Origin: Pseudomonadota bacterium
GTDB taxonomy: Bacteria > Pseudomonadota > Alphaproteobacteria > Sphingomonadales > Sphingomonadaceae
Length of the DNA: 40,553 nucleotides
Reading direction: 5' to 3'
Assembly (NCBI GenBank): GCA_029779535.1
Contig: JAKPAG010000060.1
Span: 1 to 40,553 of the forward strand
Shown: positions 1 to 7,921 of the stretch, one piece after another
How the letters are laid out: each line of letters opens with the position of its first letter
Numbering within the stretch: the stretch's first letter is position 1
Notes under the pieces: generated by a model
What the model saw: only the letters and a program-made list of their open reading frames with translations
Database searches by the model: none
What the model was told of the DNA's origin: nothing
Program-made: the position numbers and the translations under genes

Positions 1-681
1 CCCGACATTGTCGAAATAGAGGTCGATCCCCTTGGCGCCGATCGCCTTGACTTCGCGCGCCAGGGCCTTGGTCAGGTTGGGTTCGGCCTTGTAGTCGATC
101 ACCCCGTCCAGCCCCAGTTCGTCACGCAGGTAGGCCGCCTTGTGCGCGCCGCCGGCCGAGCCGATCACCTTGTGGCCCTTGAGCTTGGCGATCTGGCAGA
201 CCAGCGAGCCGACCCCGCCCGAGGCGGCCGAGACGAACACCACGTCGCCCGGCTTGAGGCCGCCGACCCGCAGCAGCCCGGCATAGGCCGTCAGCCCGGT
301 CATACCGGCAAAGCCCAGGTAGGCCTGCGGCGGCAGCGCGCTGCCATCCCGCTTCTGCAGGGCGCTGCCGGGCGCGTTGAACGCCTCGCGCCAGCCGAGG
401 CGGTGGAACACCAGGTCGCCGGGCGCAAAGGCGGGATCGTTCGAGAGCACCACTTCGCCCACCGCCGGGCCTTCCATCGCCGCGTCCAGCACGAAGGGCG
501 GGACATAGCTGGGGGCATCGTCCATCCGCCCGCGCATCGCCGGATCGACCGCCATGAACAGGTTGCGGACCTGCACTTCGCCTGCGCCCGGCGCGCCCAC
601 CTCGGTCACCGCCATGGCGAAATCCTCGGGCACGGGGGTGCCTTGCGGGCGGCGGACGAGGCGGACTTCGCGCGATTGCAT
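1..681 (-). CDS. NADP-dependent medium-chain oxidoreductase, zinc-independent (3' end missing)
   Basis: About 227 codons are visible, and the gene runs off the left edge. The product matches the zinc-independent medium-chain reductases (leukotriene B4 12-hydroxydehydrogenase/curcumin reductase group), which reduce an enone C=C bond with NADPH. The visible part has the N-terminal GroES-like domain with the FMAVDPAMRGRM signature near residue 43, then the Rossmann segment SAASGGVGSLVCQIAK. No structural zinc cysteine cluster is seen. The ATG at 681 has GAGGAA upstream and lies 11 bases after the acyl-CoA dehydrogenase stop, so it is the third gene of the IclR operon. Substrate is unknown; an alpha,beta-unsaturated ketone or acyl intermediate would fit the neighbouring acyl-CoA dehydrogenase. 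Confidence 0.85.
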   Translation of the reverse strand, partial: MQSREVRLVRRPQGTPVPEDFAMAVTEVGAPGAGEVQVRNLFMAVDPAMRGRMDDAPSYVPPFVLDAAMEGPAVGEVVLSNDPAFAPGDLVFHRLGWREAFNAPGSALQKRDGSALPPQAYLGFAGMTGLTAYAGLLRVGGLKPGDVVFVSAASGGVGSLVCQIAKLKGHKVIGSAGGAHKAAYLRDELGLDGVIDYKAEPNLTKALAREVKAIGAKGIDLYFDNVG

Positions 682-692
682 CGCAGCGTTCC

Positions 693-1850
693 TCAGAAGC
701 TCTTGGGCAGGTCGAGCACGTGGGTGGCCACGTGGCTGAGGATCAGGTTGGTACTGATCGGGGCGACCTGGTACAGGCGGGTTTCACGGAACTTGCGTTC
801 GACGTCGTATTCCTCGGCAAAGCCGAACCCGCCGTGGGTCTGGATGCACATGTCGGCGGCGAACCAGCTGGCTTCGGAAGCGACCAGCTTGGCCATGTTG
901 GCCTCGGTCCCGCAGTTGATCCCGGCTTCGAACTTTGCGGCGGCATCGGCCACCACCAGTTCGGCGGCATTGGTCTGGACATAGGCCCGCGCGATCGGGA
1001 ACTGCACCCCTTGGTTCGAGCCGATCGCCCGGCCGAACACGTTGCGGTCCCGCGCATAGGCGCTGGCGCGGTCGATGAAGAACTTCGCATCGCCGATGCA
1101 TTCCGACGCGATCAGGATGCGTTCGGCGTTCATCCCCGAGAGGATGTAACGGAAGCCCTTGCCTTCTTCCCCGATCAGGTTTTCCGCCGGCACGCGCAGG
1201 TCGTCGAAGAACAGCTCGGTCGTGGCGTGGTTCAGCATGGTGCGGATCGGGCGGATGGTCAGGCCGTTGCCGACCGCTTCGCGCATGTCGACCAGCAGGA
1301 CGCTCATCCCGTCCGAACTCTTGGCGCATTCCTCGCGCGGGGTGGTGCGGCACAGCAGCACCATCAGGTCGGAATGCTCGGCCCGGCTGATCCAGATCTT
1401 CTGCCCGCTGACGACATAGTGATCGCCTTCGCGCCGGGCAAAGGTGCGGATCCGGGTGGTGTCGGTGCCCGCGCCCGGTTCGGTCACGCCGAAGGCCTGG
1501 AGCCGCAGCGAACCATCGGCCACGCCGGGCAGGTACTTGGCCTTCTGCTCGGCGTTGCCGTGCTTGAGCACGGTGCCCATGGTGTACATCTGCGCGTGGC
1601 AGGCCCCGCCGTTGCAGCCCGAACGGTGGATTTCCTCGAGGATCGCGGTCGCCGCGCCGAGGCCCAGGCCCGAACCGCCGAATTCCTCGGGAATCAGAAC
1701 CGAAAGGAACCCGGCTTCGGTCAGCGCGCGGACGAATTCGGTGGGATAGGTCCGCTCGCGGTCAAGCGCCTGCCAGTAGGTCCCCGGGAAGTCGGCGCAC
1801 AGCTTGCGCACGGCTTCGCGGATTTCGGGGAACGTTTCCTCAGTCGACAT
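693..1850 (-). CDS. acyl-CoA dehydrogenase (FAD)
   Basis: A full-length 385-residue acyl-CoA dehydrogenase that should oxidise an acyl-CoA to the trans-2-enoyl-CoA with FAD and pass electrons to ETF. Family signatures are FGVTEPGAGTD (about 120-130), KIWIS (about 151-155) and QTHGGFGFAEEYDVER near 337-352. The usual C-terminal catalytic Glu position (YEGT motif) reads YQVAPIST here. The catalytic base is therefore probably E243 in NAER, the place used by isovaleryl-CoA and long-chain dehydrogenases. The ATG at 1850 overlaps the reading context of the IclR stop (TGACATG, 1-base gap), which indicates tight co-transcription. Substrate is not determined; branched or aryl-propionyl chains are possible. 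Confidence 0.9.
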   Translation of the reverse strand: MSTEETFPEIREAVRKLCADFPGTYWQALDRERTYPTEFVRALTEAGFLSVLIPEEFGGSGLGLGAATAILEEIHRSGCNGGACHAQMYTMGTVLKHGNAEQKAKYLPGVADGSLRLQAFGVTEPGAGTDTTRIRTFARREGDHYVVSGQKIWISRAEHSDLMVLLCRTTPREECAKSSDGMSVLLVDMREAVGNGLTIRPIRTMLNHATTELFFDDLRVPAENLIGEEGKGFRYILSGMNAERILIASECIGDAKFFIDRASAYARDRNVFGRAIGSNQGVQFPIARAYVQTNAAELVVADAAAKFEAGINCGTEANMAKLVASEASWFAADMCIQTHGGFGFAEEYDVERKFRETRLYQVAPISTNLILSHVATHVLDLPKSF

Positions 1851-1851
1851 G

Positions 1852-2598
1852 TCAGGACCTTTCGTCGGATTGGCCGATCGCCCGGGCCAGCGCGGTCAGC
1901 GCGTGCCCCAGCGTGCGCACGCCATCGGCGTCGCGCGAACCGGCAAAGGTGGAAGCGGAAAGACAGAAGGCGAGCGGATCGCCCGGGACCGCGCAGGCGA
2001 CCGAGCAGACCCCGGCATGGGCAAAGCCATCGTCCAGGGCATAGCCGCTGGACCGCGCTGCGCCGACCTGCATCGCATAGGCGGCGTAATCGAGCGGGCG
2101 CTGCCAGCGCAGCGCGGCAAACCGGCGCGCCAGTTCGGCATCGCCCACGCCCTGCGCCGCGGACAGGGCCCGGCCGGTGCTGCCCGCGCCGAGCGGCTGG
2201 CGCTGGCCCACGGCCATGTGGATCCGGGTGGCCGATTCGCTTTCCCCCAGTGCGACCAGTTCCAGCCGCTCGCGCGGTTCGATATGCCACAGGCCGACCG
2301 TGGCATCGTGCTGTTCGGCAAAGCGGGTGAGCAGCGGCTGCGCCCGCGCGACCAGCCGGGCGGTTTCGCCGCGCATCAGCGCGCCAAGATCGGCCCAGCC
2401 GGGGGCAAGGCGATAGCGCTTGCCGCTTTCCGCCTCGAGCGCGCCTTCGGCCACCAGGGTGCGCAGCAGGTTGAGGCAGCTTGACACCGACAGCCCGGTG
2501 GCGCGCGCCACGTCCGACAGAGTCTGCGCGTGCCCGTCCCGCGCCAGCAGGCGCAGGATGGCGAAGGCCTGCGAAACGGAGCGCACGGGTCCGGACAT
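1852..2598 (-). CDS. IclR-family transcriptional regulator
   Basis: A 248-residue protein of usual IclR length. The N-terminal winged helix spans about residues 5-65 (SVSQAFAILRLL, then the recognition region TLSDVARATGLSVSSCLNLL), followed by the effector-binding IclR domain. Such proteins bind small acids or aromatic intermediates and usually control the adjacent catabolic operon. It is the first gene of an operon with the acyl-CoA dehydrogenase and the reductase, and it diverges from the MFS transporter. The 166-base gap to the transporter contains two symmetrical sites that it, or another regulator, could occupy. The effector cannot be inferred. Confidence 0.9.
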   Translation of the reverse strand: MSGPVRSVSQAFAILRLLARDGHAQTLSDVARATGLSVSSCLNLLRTLVAEGALEAESGKRYRLAPGWADLGALMRGETARLVARAQPLLTRFAEQHDATVGLWHIEPRERLELVALGESESATRIHMAVGQRQPLGAGSTGRALSAAQGVGDAELARRFAALRWQRPLDYAAYAMQVGAARSSGYALDDGFAHAGVCSVACAVPGDPLAFCLSASTFAGSRDADGVRTLGHALTALARAIGQSDERS

Positions 2599-2609
2599 GC
2601 CGCATTCCT

Positions 2610-2651
2610 ATTTTTCAGAATGATGAATTGCAATCCCAAATATTGAAAAAT
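2610..2651. promoter_or_regulatory. imperfect inverted repeat in iclR promoter region
   Basis: Arms ATTTTTCAGAAT (2610-2621) and ATATTGAAAAAT (2640-2651) are complementary at 10 of 12 positions, with 18 bases between them. The site is AT-rich in a GC-rich region and begins 12 bases upstream of the iclR start codon. It is a candidate autoregulatory site for the IclR protein. Assignment to IclR is inference from position only. Confidence 0.35.
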
Positions 2652-2652
2652 G

Positions 2653-2670
2653 ATTGGAAGCGCTTCCAAT
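2653..2670. promoter_or_regulatory. 18-bp perfect palindrome, LacI/GalR-type operator
   Basis: ATTGGAAGCGCTTCCAAT is a perfect palindrome with a central CG. This is the form typical of LacI/GalR-family operators rather than IclR sites. It lies 94 bases upstream of the transporter start, and a TTATAC hexamer follows at 2684-2689 as a possible -10. It probably controls the transporter. No LacI-family gene is in the window, so its partner would be encoded elsewhere. Confidence 0.5.
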
Positions 2671-2764
2671 GCAGGGAGAACCGTTATACGTATGCACGTG
2701 GACAAGGCGGCCCGGCCCGGCAACAAGGCCGCACAAACAGATCAAGCGGGGGTTGAGAGAGGCT

Positions 2765-4084
2765 ATGGCAGCACCGATAACGGGTGGACAGGGCGCCGTG
2801 GGTGGCAGCGCCGGAGGATCGCAGGCACGGACCGTGCTCCTGCTGGCCTTCGCGGTGTTTTTCATCCTTGGCGGGGTGACCAACATCAACGACCTGCTGG
2901 TCGGCAAGTTCAAACCGATGTTCCAGCTGAGCCATGCCGAGGCCAACCTCGTGCAGATGGCGTTCTTCATCGCCTATGCGCTGTGTTCGATCCCGGCCGG
3001 GATCGTGATGAGCAAGCTGGGCTATATCCGCACCTTCGTGCTGGGCTTCCTGATGGTGGCCAGCGCGGCGCTGCTGTTCATTCCGGCGTCCAACGCGGCC
3101 TCGTTCGGCGGCTTCCTCGCCGCGCTGTTCTTCATCGGCGCGGGGATCACCGTGCTGCAGGTGGCGATGAACCCGGTGATCACCACGCTGGGGCCAGTCG
3201 AAACGTCGCACAGCCGGCTGACCTTTGCCCAGGCGTTCAATTCCATCGGGGTGACGCTGATGGTCTATGGCGGGGCGAGCGTGCTGCTGGGCAATGCCAA
3301 GCCGATTGACGCCGCCAGCGCCACGGCAGAGCAGCTTCAGGCCTACCGGGTCGAACAGGGCGCCTCGATCGGCCATGCCTATATGTGGCTGGCCGTGGTG
3401 ATGCTGGGCATTGCCGCGCTGTTCTGGCTGTTCCGTTCGGCGCTGGACGGGGCCAAGGCGCAGGAAGCCAAGGTCGCGGGCACCTGGGCCCTGTTCACCG
3501 GCAACCGCCGGGTCCAGCTCGGCGCGCTTTGCATCTTCACCTATGTCGGTGCGGAAGTGGCGATCGGCAGCAACCTGATCGCCTACCTGGGTGACCGGGG
3601 CGTGATGGGCCTGGGGCTGGAACAGGCCGGCAAGCTGGTGGCGTTCTACTGGGGCGGGGCGATGATCGGGCGGCTGGTGGGCGGCTTCGTGCTGCGCCTG
3701 TTCCGCCCGGGCCGCGTGCTGACCGCCTATGCCACCGCCGCCATCGGCCTGATCGCGCTGTCGGCCGCCAGCACCGGGGCCATGGCGGGCTGGGCGCTGA
3801 TCCTGGTCGGCTTCTGCAATTCGCTGATGTTCCCGACAATCTTCAGCCTTGGCACCGAAGGGCTGGGGACGCGCACCCCGCAGGGTTCGGGCATCCTGTG
3901 CACCGCCATCGTCGGCGGGGCGCTGGTCCCCTACCTGTTCGGCCTGACCGCCGATGTGACCGGCAACATCCGTATGGCGCTGCTGGTCCCGGCGGTATGC
4001 TATGCGATTATCGCCATGTTCGGCCTGTGGGCGGTGCGCAATCCGAGCAAGGGCGCGGGTAGCGCCGGTCCGGTGTTCGAATAG
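2765..4084 (+). CDS. MFS transporter, FHS (fucose/glucose permease) family
   Basis: A 439-residue polytopic membrane protein with about 12 hydrophobic segments. The first helix contains FFILGGVTNINDLLVGKFK, the form of the FucP/GluP (fucose-galactose-glucose:H+ symporter) family, whose helix 1 carries an N-D pair. ATG 2765 is preferred because GAGAGG precedes it; longer in-frame starts at TTG give a hydrophilic, non-family extension. It diverges from the IclR operon and converges with yqgE 13 bases away. The family suggests a sugar or sugar-acid substrate, and the palindrome upstream resembles sugar-responsive LacI operators. It may therefore be unrelated to the aromatic genes to its right. 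Confidence 0.88.
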   Translation: MAAPITGGQGAVGGSAGGSQARTVLLLAFAVFFILGGVTNINDLLVGKFKPMFQLSHAEANLVQMAFFIAYALCSIPAGIVMSKLGYIRTFVLGFLMVASAALLFIPASNAASFGGFLAALFFIGAGITVLQVAMNPVITTLGPVETSHSRLTFAQAFNSIGVTLMVYGGASVLLGNAKPIDAASATAEQLQAYRVEQGASIGHAYMWLAVVMLGIAALFWLFRSALDGAKAQEAKVAGTWALFTGNRRVQLGALCIFTYVGAEVAIGSNLIAYLGDRGVMGLGLEQAGKLVAFYWGGAMIGRLVGGFVLRLFRPGRVLTAYATAAIGLIALSAASTGAMAGWALILVGFCNSLMFPTIFSLGTEGLGTRTPQGSGILCTAIVGGALVPYLFGLTADVTGNIRMALLVPAVCYAIIAMFGLWAVRNPSKGAGSAGPVFE

Positions 4085-4097
4085 CGCGGCTTTCGGC

Positions 4098-4658
4098 TCA
4101 GGCGCTGCCGGTCTGGCTGGCCAGCAGCGCCGGGTCGATCCCTTCGCCCAGCCAGGCCGATTTCCAGCGCGCGGTGACGGGGGTGTCGAACAGCACTTCG
4201 GGATTGCCCTTGGCGGCGAACCAGCCGTGCTGGCGCATTTCGCCATCAAGCTGCCCCGCGCCCCACCCGGCATAGCCCAACGCAACGATCCAGCGGCTTG
4301 GCCCCTCGCCCGCAGCGATTGCTTTCAGCACTTCCAATGAGGCCGACAGGCAGCCCAGTTCGCCCGCCTCGATCGTGCCCGGCCCGGTCCAGTCGGGCGA
4401 ATGCAGCACAAAGCCGCGCTGCGGTTCCACCGGGCCGCCATCGTGGATCACGCAGTCCGGCGCCACGCCCGGTTCGATCCCGACATCTTCCAGCAATTCG
4501 TGCAGCCGCAGGCCGTGGCGGATCTTGCCCACCGCCACCCCCAGCGCGCCCTGCGCATCGTGGACGTACATGGCGATCACCGCGTGTTCAAAGCGCGGAT
4601 CGCCCATTCCGGGCATGGCCAGCAGCAGCCTGCCGGCAAGGTATTCGGCCTGGGTCAT
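4098..4658 (-). CDS. YqgE/AlgH family protein
   Basis: A 186-residue protein matching the UPF0301/AlgH family. It begins AEYLAGRLLLAMPGMGDPRF, has HDGGPVEPQRGFVLH in the middle and ALGYAGWGAGQLDGEM towards the C-terminus, the three conserved blocks of the family. The biochemical role is not established; AlgH was linked to alginate regulation in Pseudomonas. It follows the CoA ligase by 38 bases on the same strand, and a short CCCCGCCGGGG stem lies between them, so it may or may not be co-transcribed. Confidence 0.92.
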   Translation of the reverse strand: MTQAEYLAGRLLLAMPGMGDPRFEHAVIAMYVHDAQGALGVAVGKIRHGLRLHELLEDVGIEPGVAPDCVIHDGGPVEPQRGFVLHSPDWTGPGTIEAGELGCLSASLEVLKAIAAGEGPSRWIVALGYAGWGAGQLDGEMRQHGWFAAKGNPEVLFDTPVTARWKSAWLGEGIDPALLASQTGSA

Positions 4659-4696
4659 GCCCGCAGCCTAGCCCCGCCGGGGCGAGTCGGGAAAGC

Positions 4697-6181
4697 TCAA
4701 TCCCGGGGCAGCAGGTGCTTCTGGACCTTGCCTGATGCGGTGCGCGGGATCGCGTCGGTCAGCACCACGCTGGCGGGCACCTTGAACCTGGCCAGCCGCG
4801 CCGCGCAGTGGGCGATGACCTGTTCCTCGCTCAGCGCCATGCCCTCGCGCACGATCACGAAGGCGCGGCCCACTTCGCCCCAGCGTTCGCTGGGCACGCC
4901 GATCACTGCAACTTCGGCGATCTCGGGCAGTTCGGCCAGCGCCGCCTCGACCTCGGCCGGATAGACGTTTTCCCCGCCCGAGATGTACATGTCCTTCTTG
5001 CGGTCAACCAGGTAGTAGAACCCGTCCGCGTCCATCAGCGCGGCATCGCCGGTCTTGAACCAGTCCCCCGCGAACGCCTTGGCGGTCAGTTCCGGCTGGT
5101 TCCAGTAGCCCCTGGTGACGCTGGGTCCGCGAATCCACAGTTCGCCCGTCTCGCCCTGCGGCACGTCGTTGCCTTCGTCATCGACGATCCGGGTTTCGAC
5201 CGTCAGCAGCGGCTGGCCGCAGGATCCCGCCTTTTCGATCAGGCGTTCGACATCCAGCACCGGCATGGCGAAGTTGGAGCAGGTCTCGCTCATCCCGAAA
5301 CCGTCTGAAAAGCGGATCCCGGCGCGGGCAAAGCGTTCGACCTGCGCCTTGGGGTTGGGCGCGCCGCCGGTAACATACAGCTTCAGCCCCTGGAGCTTTT
5401 CGGGCGTGAAATCCGGATGCTGCCAGATCGTCGTCGCCATCTGCGGGACCGAGAAATAGTGCGTGATGCCAAGCTCGCGGTCGGCCATGCGGGCGATGGT
5501 CCTGGCGGGATCGAAACCGGGGCTGATCCACACCGTGCCGCCGGTCTGCACCGGCACGCGCACCGCGGCAAACAGCCCGGCGGTGTGGAACATCGGCATG
5601 TCGCACAGGAAGACGCTTTCATAGGAAACCAGGCTGCCAAGCGCGAAATTGGTTGCCCCCCAGAAGGCGTTCGCCTCGCTGATCATCACCCCCTTGGGCC
5701 GCCCGCTGGTGCCGCTGGTGTACAGCAGGGTCGAAGGCAGCTCCCAATCGCGCCGCGCATCGGCGGGGGCGCGGGCGCCCGCATCGCCCAGGCTTTCCAG
5801 ATCGGCCAGCAGCAGCCGCTCGGCCGGATGATCGGGCACGGTGAATTCCGCGTCGTGGAAGATCAGGCTGGGCTGCGCATCCCGCATCAGCACGGCGATT
5901 TCCGCCGTGGCCAGCCGCCAGTTGTAAGGCACGAAGACCGCGCCGGCGCGCACGCAGGCCAGTTGCAGCACCAGCATGTTCGGGTGGTTGCGGGTCAACG
6001 TGGCCACGCGGGCGCCGCGGGCCGCGCCCAGCCGGCCGACCAGCCAGGCTGCCGCGCGGTCAATCGCCGCGTCAAGCTGCGCCCAGGACCAGCGCCGCCC
6101 GCTTTCGGTGCAGCCCACCGCCAGCCGACCCGGCATCGATTTGGCATAGGTTCGAACGGAATCGACCAGGACAGCAGACAT
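4697..6181 (-). CDS. AMP-forming acyl-CoA synthetase / CoA ligase
   Basis: A 494-residue ANL-superfamily ligase that activates a carboxylic acid to its CoA thioester through an acyl-adenylate. It has the P-loop LLYTSGTSGRPKG (152-164), DGFGMSET (about 293-300), the TGD motif (377-379), the hinge RKKD (394-397) and the C-terminal catalytic Lys in TASGKVQK (K485). ATG 6181 gives the normal family start; the frame stays open far upstream only because of GC bias. It diverges from the aldehyde dehydrogenase operon. Substrate range is not readable; a hydroxycinnamate or other aromatic/medium-chain acid would suit the neighbouring aldehyde dehydrogenase and amidohydrolase. Confidence 0.92.
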   Translation of the reverse strand: MSAVLVDSVRTYAKSMPGRLAVGCTESGRRWSWAQLDAAIDRAAAWLVGRLGAARGARVATLTRNHPNMLVLQLACVRAGAVFVPYNWRLATAEIAVLMRDAQPSLIFHDAEFTVPDHPAERLLLADLESLGDAGARAPADARRDWELPSTLLYTSGTSGRPKGVMISEANAFWGATNFALGSLVSYESVFLCDMPMFHTAGLFAAVRVPVQTGGTVWISPGFDPARTIARMADRELGITHYFSVPQMATTIWQHPDFTPEKLQGLKLYVTGGAPNPKAQVERFARAGIRFSDGFGMSETCSNFAMPVLDVERLIEKAGSCGQPLLTVETRIVDDEGNDVPQGETGELWIRGPSVTRGYWNQPELTAKAFAGDWFKTGDAALMDADGFYYLVDRKKDMYISGGENVYPAEVEAALAELPEIAEVAVIGVPSERWGEVGRAFVIVREGMALSEEQVIAHCAARLARFKVPASVVLTDAIPRTASGKVQKHLLPRD

Positions 6182-6252
6182 CGGCACAATGCTCCCAAAA
6201 CCTGATTCCCGACATAGCCGGAATATTGCTATGGTCAATAACAATACCGCCC

Positions 6253-6294
6253 GCGACACCCCTTGCGTCGCGCGGGATAATTTGTAAGTCTTAC
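6253..6294 (+). promoter_or_regulatory. putative promoter and palindrome ahead of the aldehyde dehydrogenase operon
   Basis: GCGACA (6253-6258), 17 bases, then GATAAT (6276-6281) form a plausible sigma-70 promoter reading right. The expected start site falls on the odd-centred palindrome GTAAG-T-CTTAC (6284-6294), which suggests a repressor site at +1. The evidence is pattern only. The region upstream towards 6182 is AT-richer and must also hold the leftward ligase promoter. Confidence 0.35.
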
Positions 6295-6349
6295 CTACTA
6301 TTTCGAATCCGGGCAACGCACCTGGACCTGCCTGTGGAGAGCATGCACC

Positions 6350-7864
6350 ATGAATGACATGACCACGATCGACCGCACCCAGCGCCCCTATTCCGCCGCG
6401 GCCCAGGCCGCGCTGGCGCGCAAACCCGCGCTGTTCATCAACAACGAATGGGTCGCTTCCAGCCATGGCGCGCTGATCGAGGTGGAAGACCCCTCGTCGG
6501 GCAAGATCGTGTCCCACGTGGTCGATGCCAGCGACCGCGACGTGGACCGCGCCGTTGCCGCTGCCCGCGCCGCGTTTGACGATGGCCGCTGGTCCGGTCT
6601 GCCGCCGATGGTGCGCGAACGCACCATGCACCGCCTGGCCGACCTGCTCGAGGCCCATGCGGACGAATTTGCCGAGCTGGAAGCGATCGACAACGGCAAG
6701 CCCAAGGGCATGGCCGGCGCGGTCGACGTGCCGGGCGCCATGGCCCACATCCGGTTCATGGCCGGCTGGGCCAGCAAGATCAATGGCGAGGTGATCCAGC
6801 CCTATTCGATCCCCGATGGCGCCTTCTTCGGCTATACCCGCAAGGAACCGGTCGGCGTCTGCGCGCAGATCGTGCCGTGGAACTTCCCGCTGCTGATGGC
6901 CTGCCTGAAAATTGCCCCGGCGCTGGCGGCGGGCTGCACCATTGTGCTCAAGCCCGCCGAACAGACCAGCCTGACCGCGCTGCGCCTGGCCGATCTGATT
7001 GCCGAGGCCGGCTTTCCGGCGGGCGTGGTCAACGTCATCACCGGCAATGGCCACACCGCCGGGGACCGCATGGTCAAGCACCCGGACGTCGACAAGATCG
7101 CCTTCACCGGATCGACCGAGATCGGCAAGCTGATCAACCGCAACGCCACCGCCAGCCTCAAGCGGGTGACGCTGGAACTGGGCGGCAAGTCGCCCGTGGT
7201 GGTCATGCCCGATGTCGACGTGGCCCAGGCCGCGCCAGGCGCGGCGGGGGCGATCTGGTTCAACTCGGGCCAGGTCTGCGTGGCGGGCTCGCGCCTCTAT
7301 GCGCACCGCTCGATCTTCGACCAGGTGATCGAAGGCGTCGCCGAGCAGGCCCCGTTCTGGGCGCCGCGCGCCAGCCTTGATCCCGAAGGCCACGCCGGTC
7401 CGCTGATCAGCAAGGAACAGTTCGACCGGGTGATGGGCTATATCGAAGCCGGCAAGCGCGACGGCGCGAGCGTGGCGATCGGCGGCGATGCCCCGGCGGT
7501 GGACGGCGGCTATTACGTCAACCCCACGGTGCTGGTCGACGTGAACCCGCAGATGAGCGTGGTGCGCGAGGAAATCTTCGGACCCGTAGTGGTCGCCCAG
7601 CGCTTCGATGACATCGACGAAGTAGCCAAGGCCGCCAACGACACCTGCTATGGCCTGGGCGCGGGCATCTGGACCAAGGACGTCGCGACGATGCACAAGC
7701 TGGCTTCGAAGATCAAAGCCGGGACCGTCTGGGGCAACTGCCACGCGGTGATCGATACCGCGCTGCCGTTCGGCGGCTACAAGGAATCGGGCCTGGGCCG
7801 CGAACAGGGCCGCCAGGGGATCGAAGCCTACCTCGAAACCAAGACCGTCATTCTCCAGCTGTAA
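6350..7864 (+). CDS. NAD(P)-dependent aldehyde dehydrogenase
   Basis: A 504-residue class I/II-type aldehyde dehydrogenase that oxidises an aldehyde to the acid. Catalytic residues are in place: N178 in VPWNFP, E276 in VTLELGGKSP and C310 in NSGQVCVAGSR. The coenzyme GSTEIG turn is near 254-259. Start ATG 6350 has a GGAGAG upstream; ATG 6359 is a close alternative. It is the first gene of a six-gene rightward operon. A vanillin-, phenylacetaldehyde- or other arylaldehyde-type substrate is an inference from the neighbours. A GC-rich hairpin without a T-run lies in the 57-base gap to the next gene. Confidence 0.92.
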   Translation: MNDMTTIDRTQRPYSAAAQAALARKPALFINNEWVASSHGALIEVEDPSSGKIVSHVVDASDRDVDRAVAAARAAFDDGRWSGLPPMVRERTMHRLADLLEAHADEFAELEAIDNGKPKGMAGAVDVPGAMAHIRFMAGWASKINGEVIQPYSIPDGAFFGYTRKEPVGVCAQIVPWNFPLLMACLKIAPALAAGCTIVLKPAEQTSLTALRLADLIAEAGFPAGVVNVITGNGHTAGDRMVKHPDVDKIAFTGSTEIGKLINRNATASLKRVTLELGGKSPVVVMPDVDVAQAAPGAAGAIWFNSGQVCVAGSRLYAHRSIFDQVIEGVAEQAPFWAPRASLDPEGHAGPLISKEQFDRVMGYIEAGKRDGASVAIGGDAPAVDGGYYVNPTVLVDVNPQMSVVREEIFGPVVVAQRFDDIDEVAKAANDTCYGLGAGIWTKDVATMHKLASKIKAGTVWGNCHAVIDTALPFGGYKESGLGREQGRQGIEAYLETKTVILQL

Positions 7865-7921
7865 TGCCCGCCCGGCCGCGCCGCCACCGGCGCGCGCGGC
7901 CGCCGGCAAGAAGGAAGTGCA

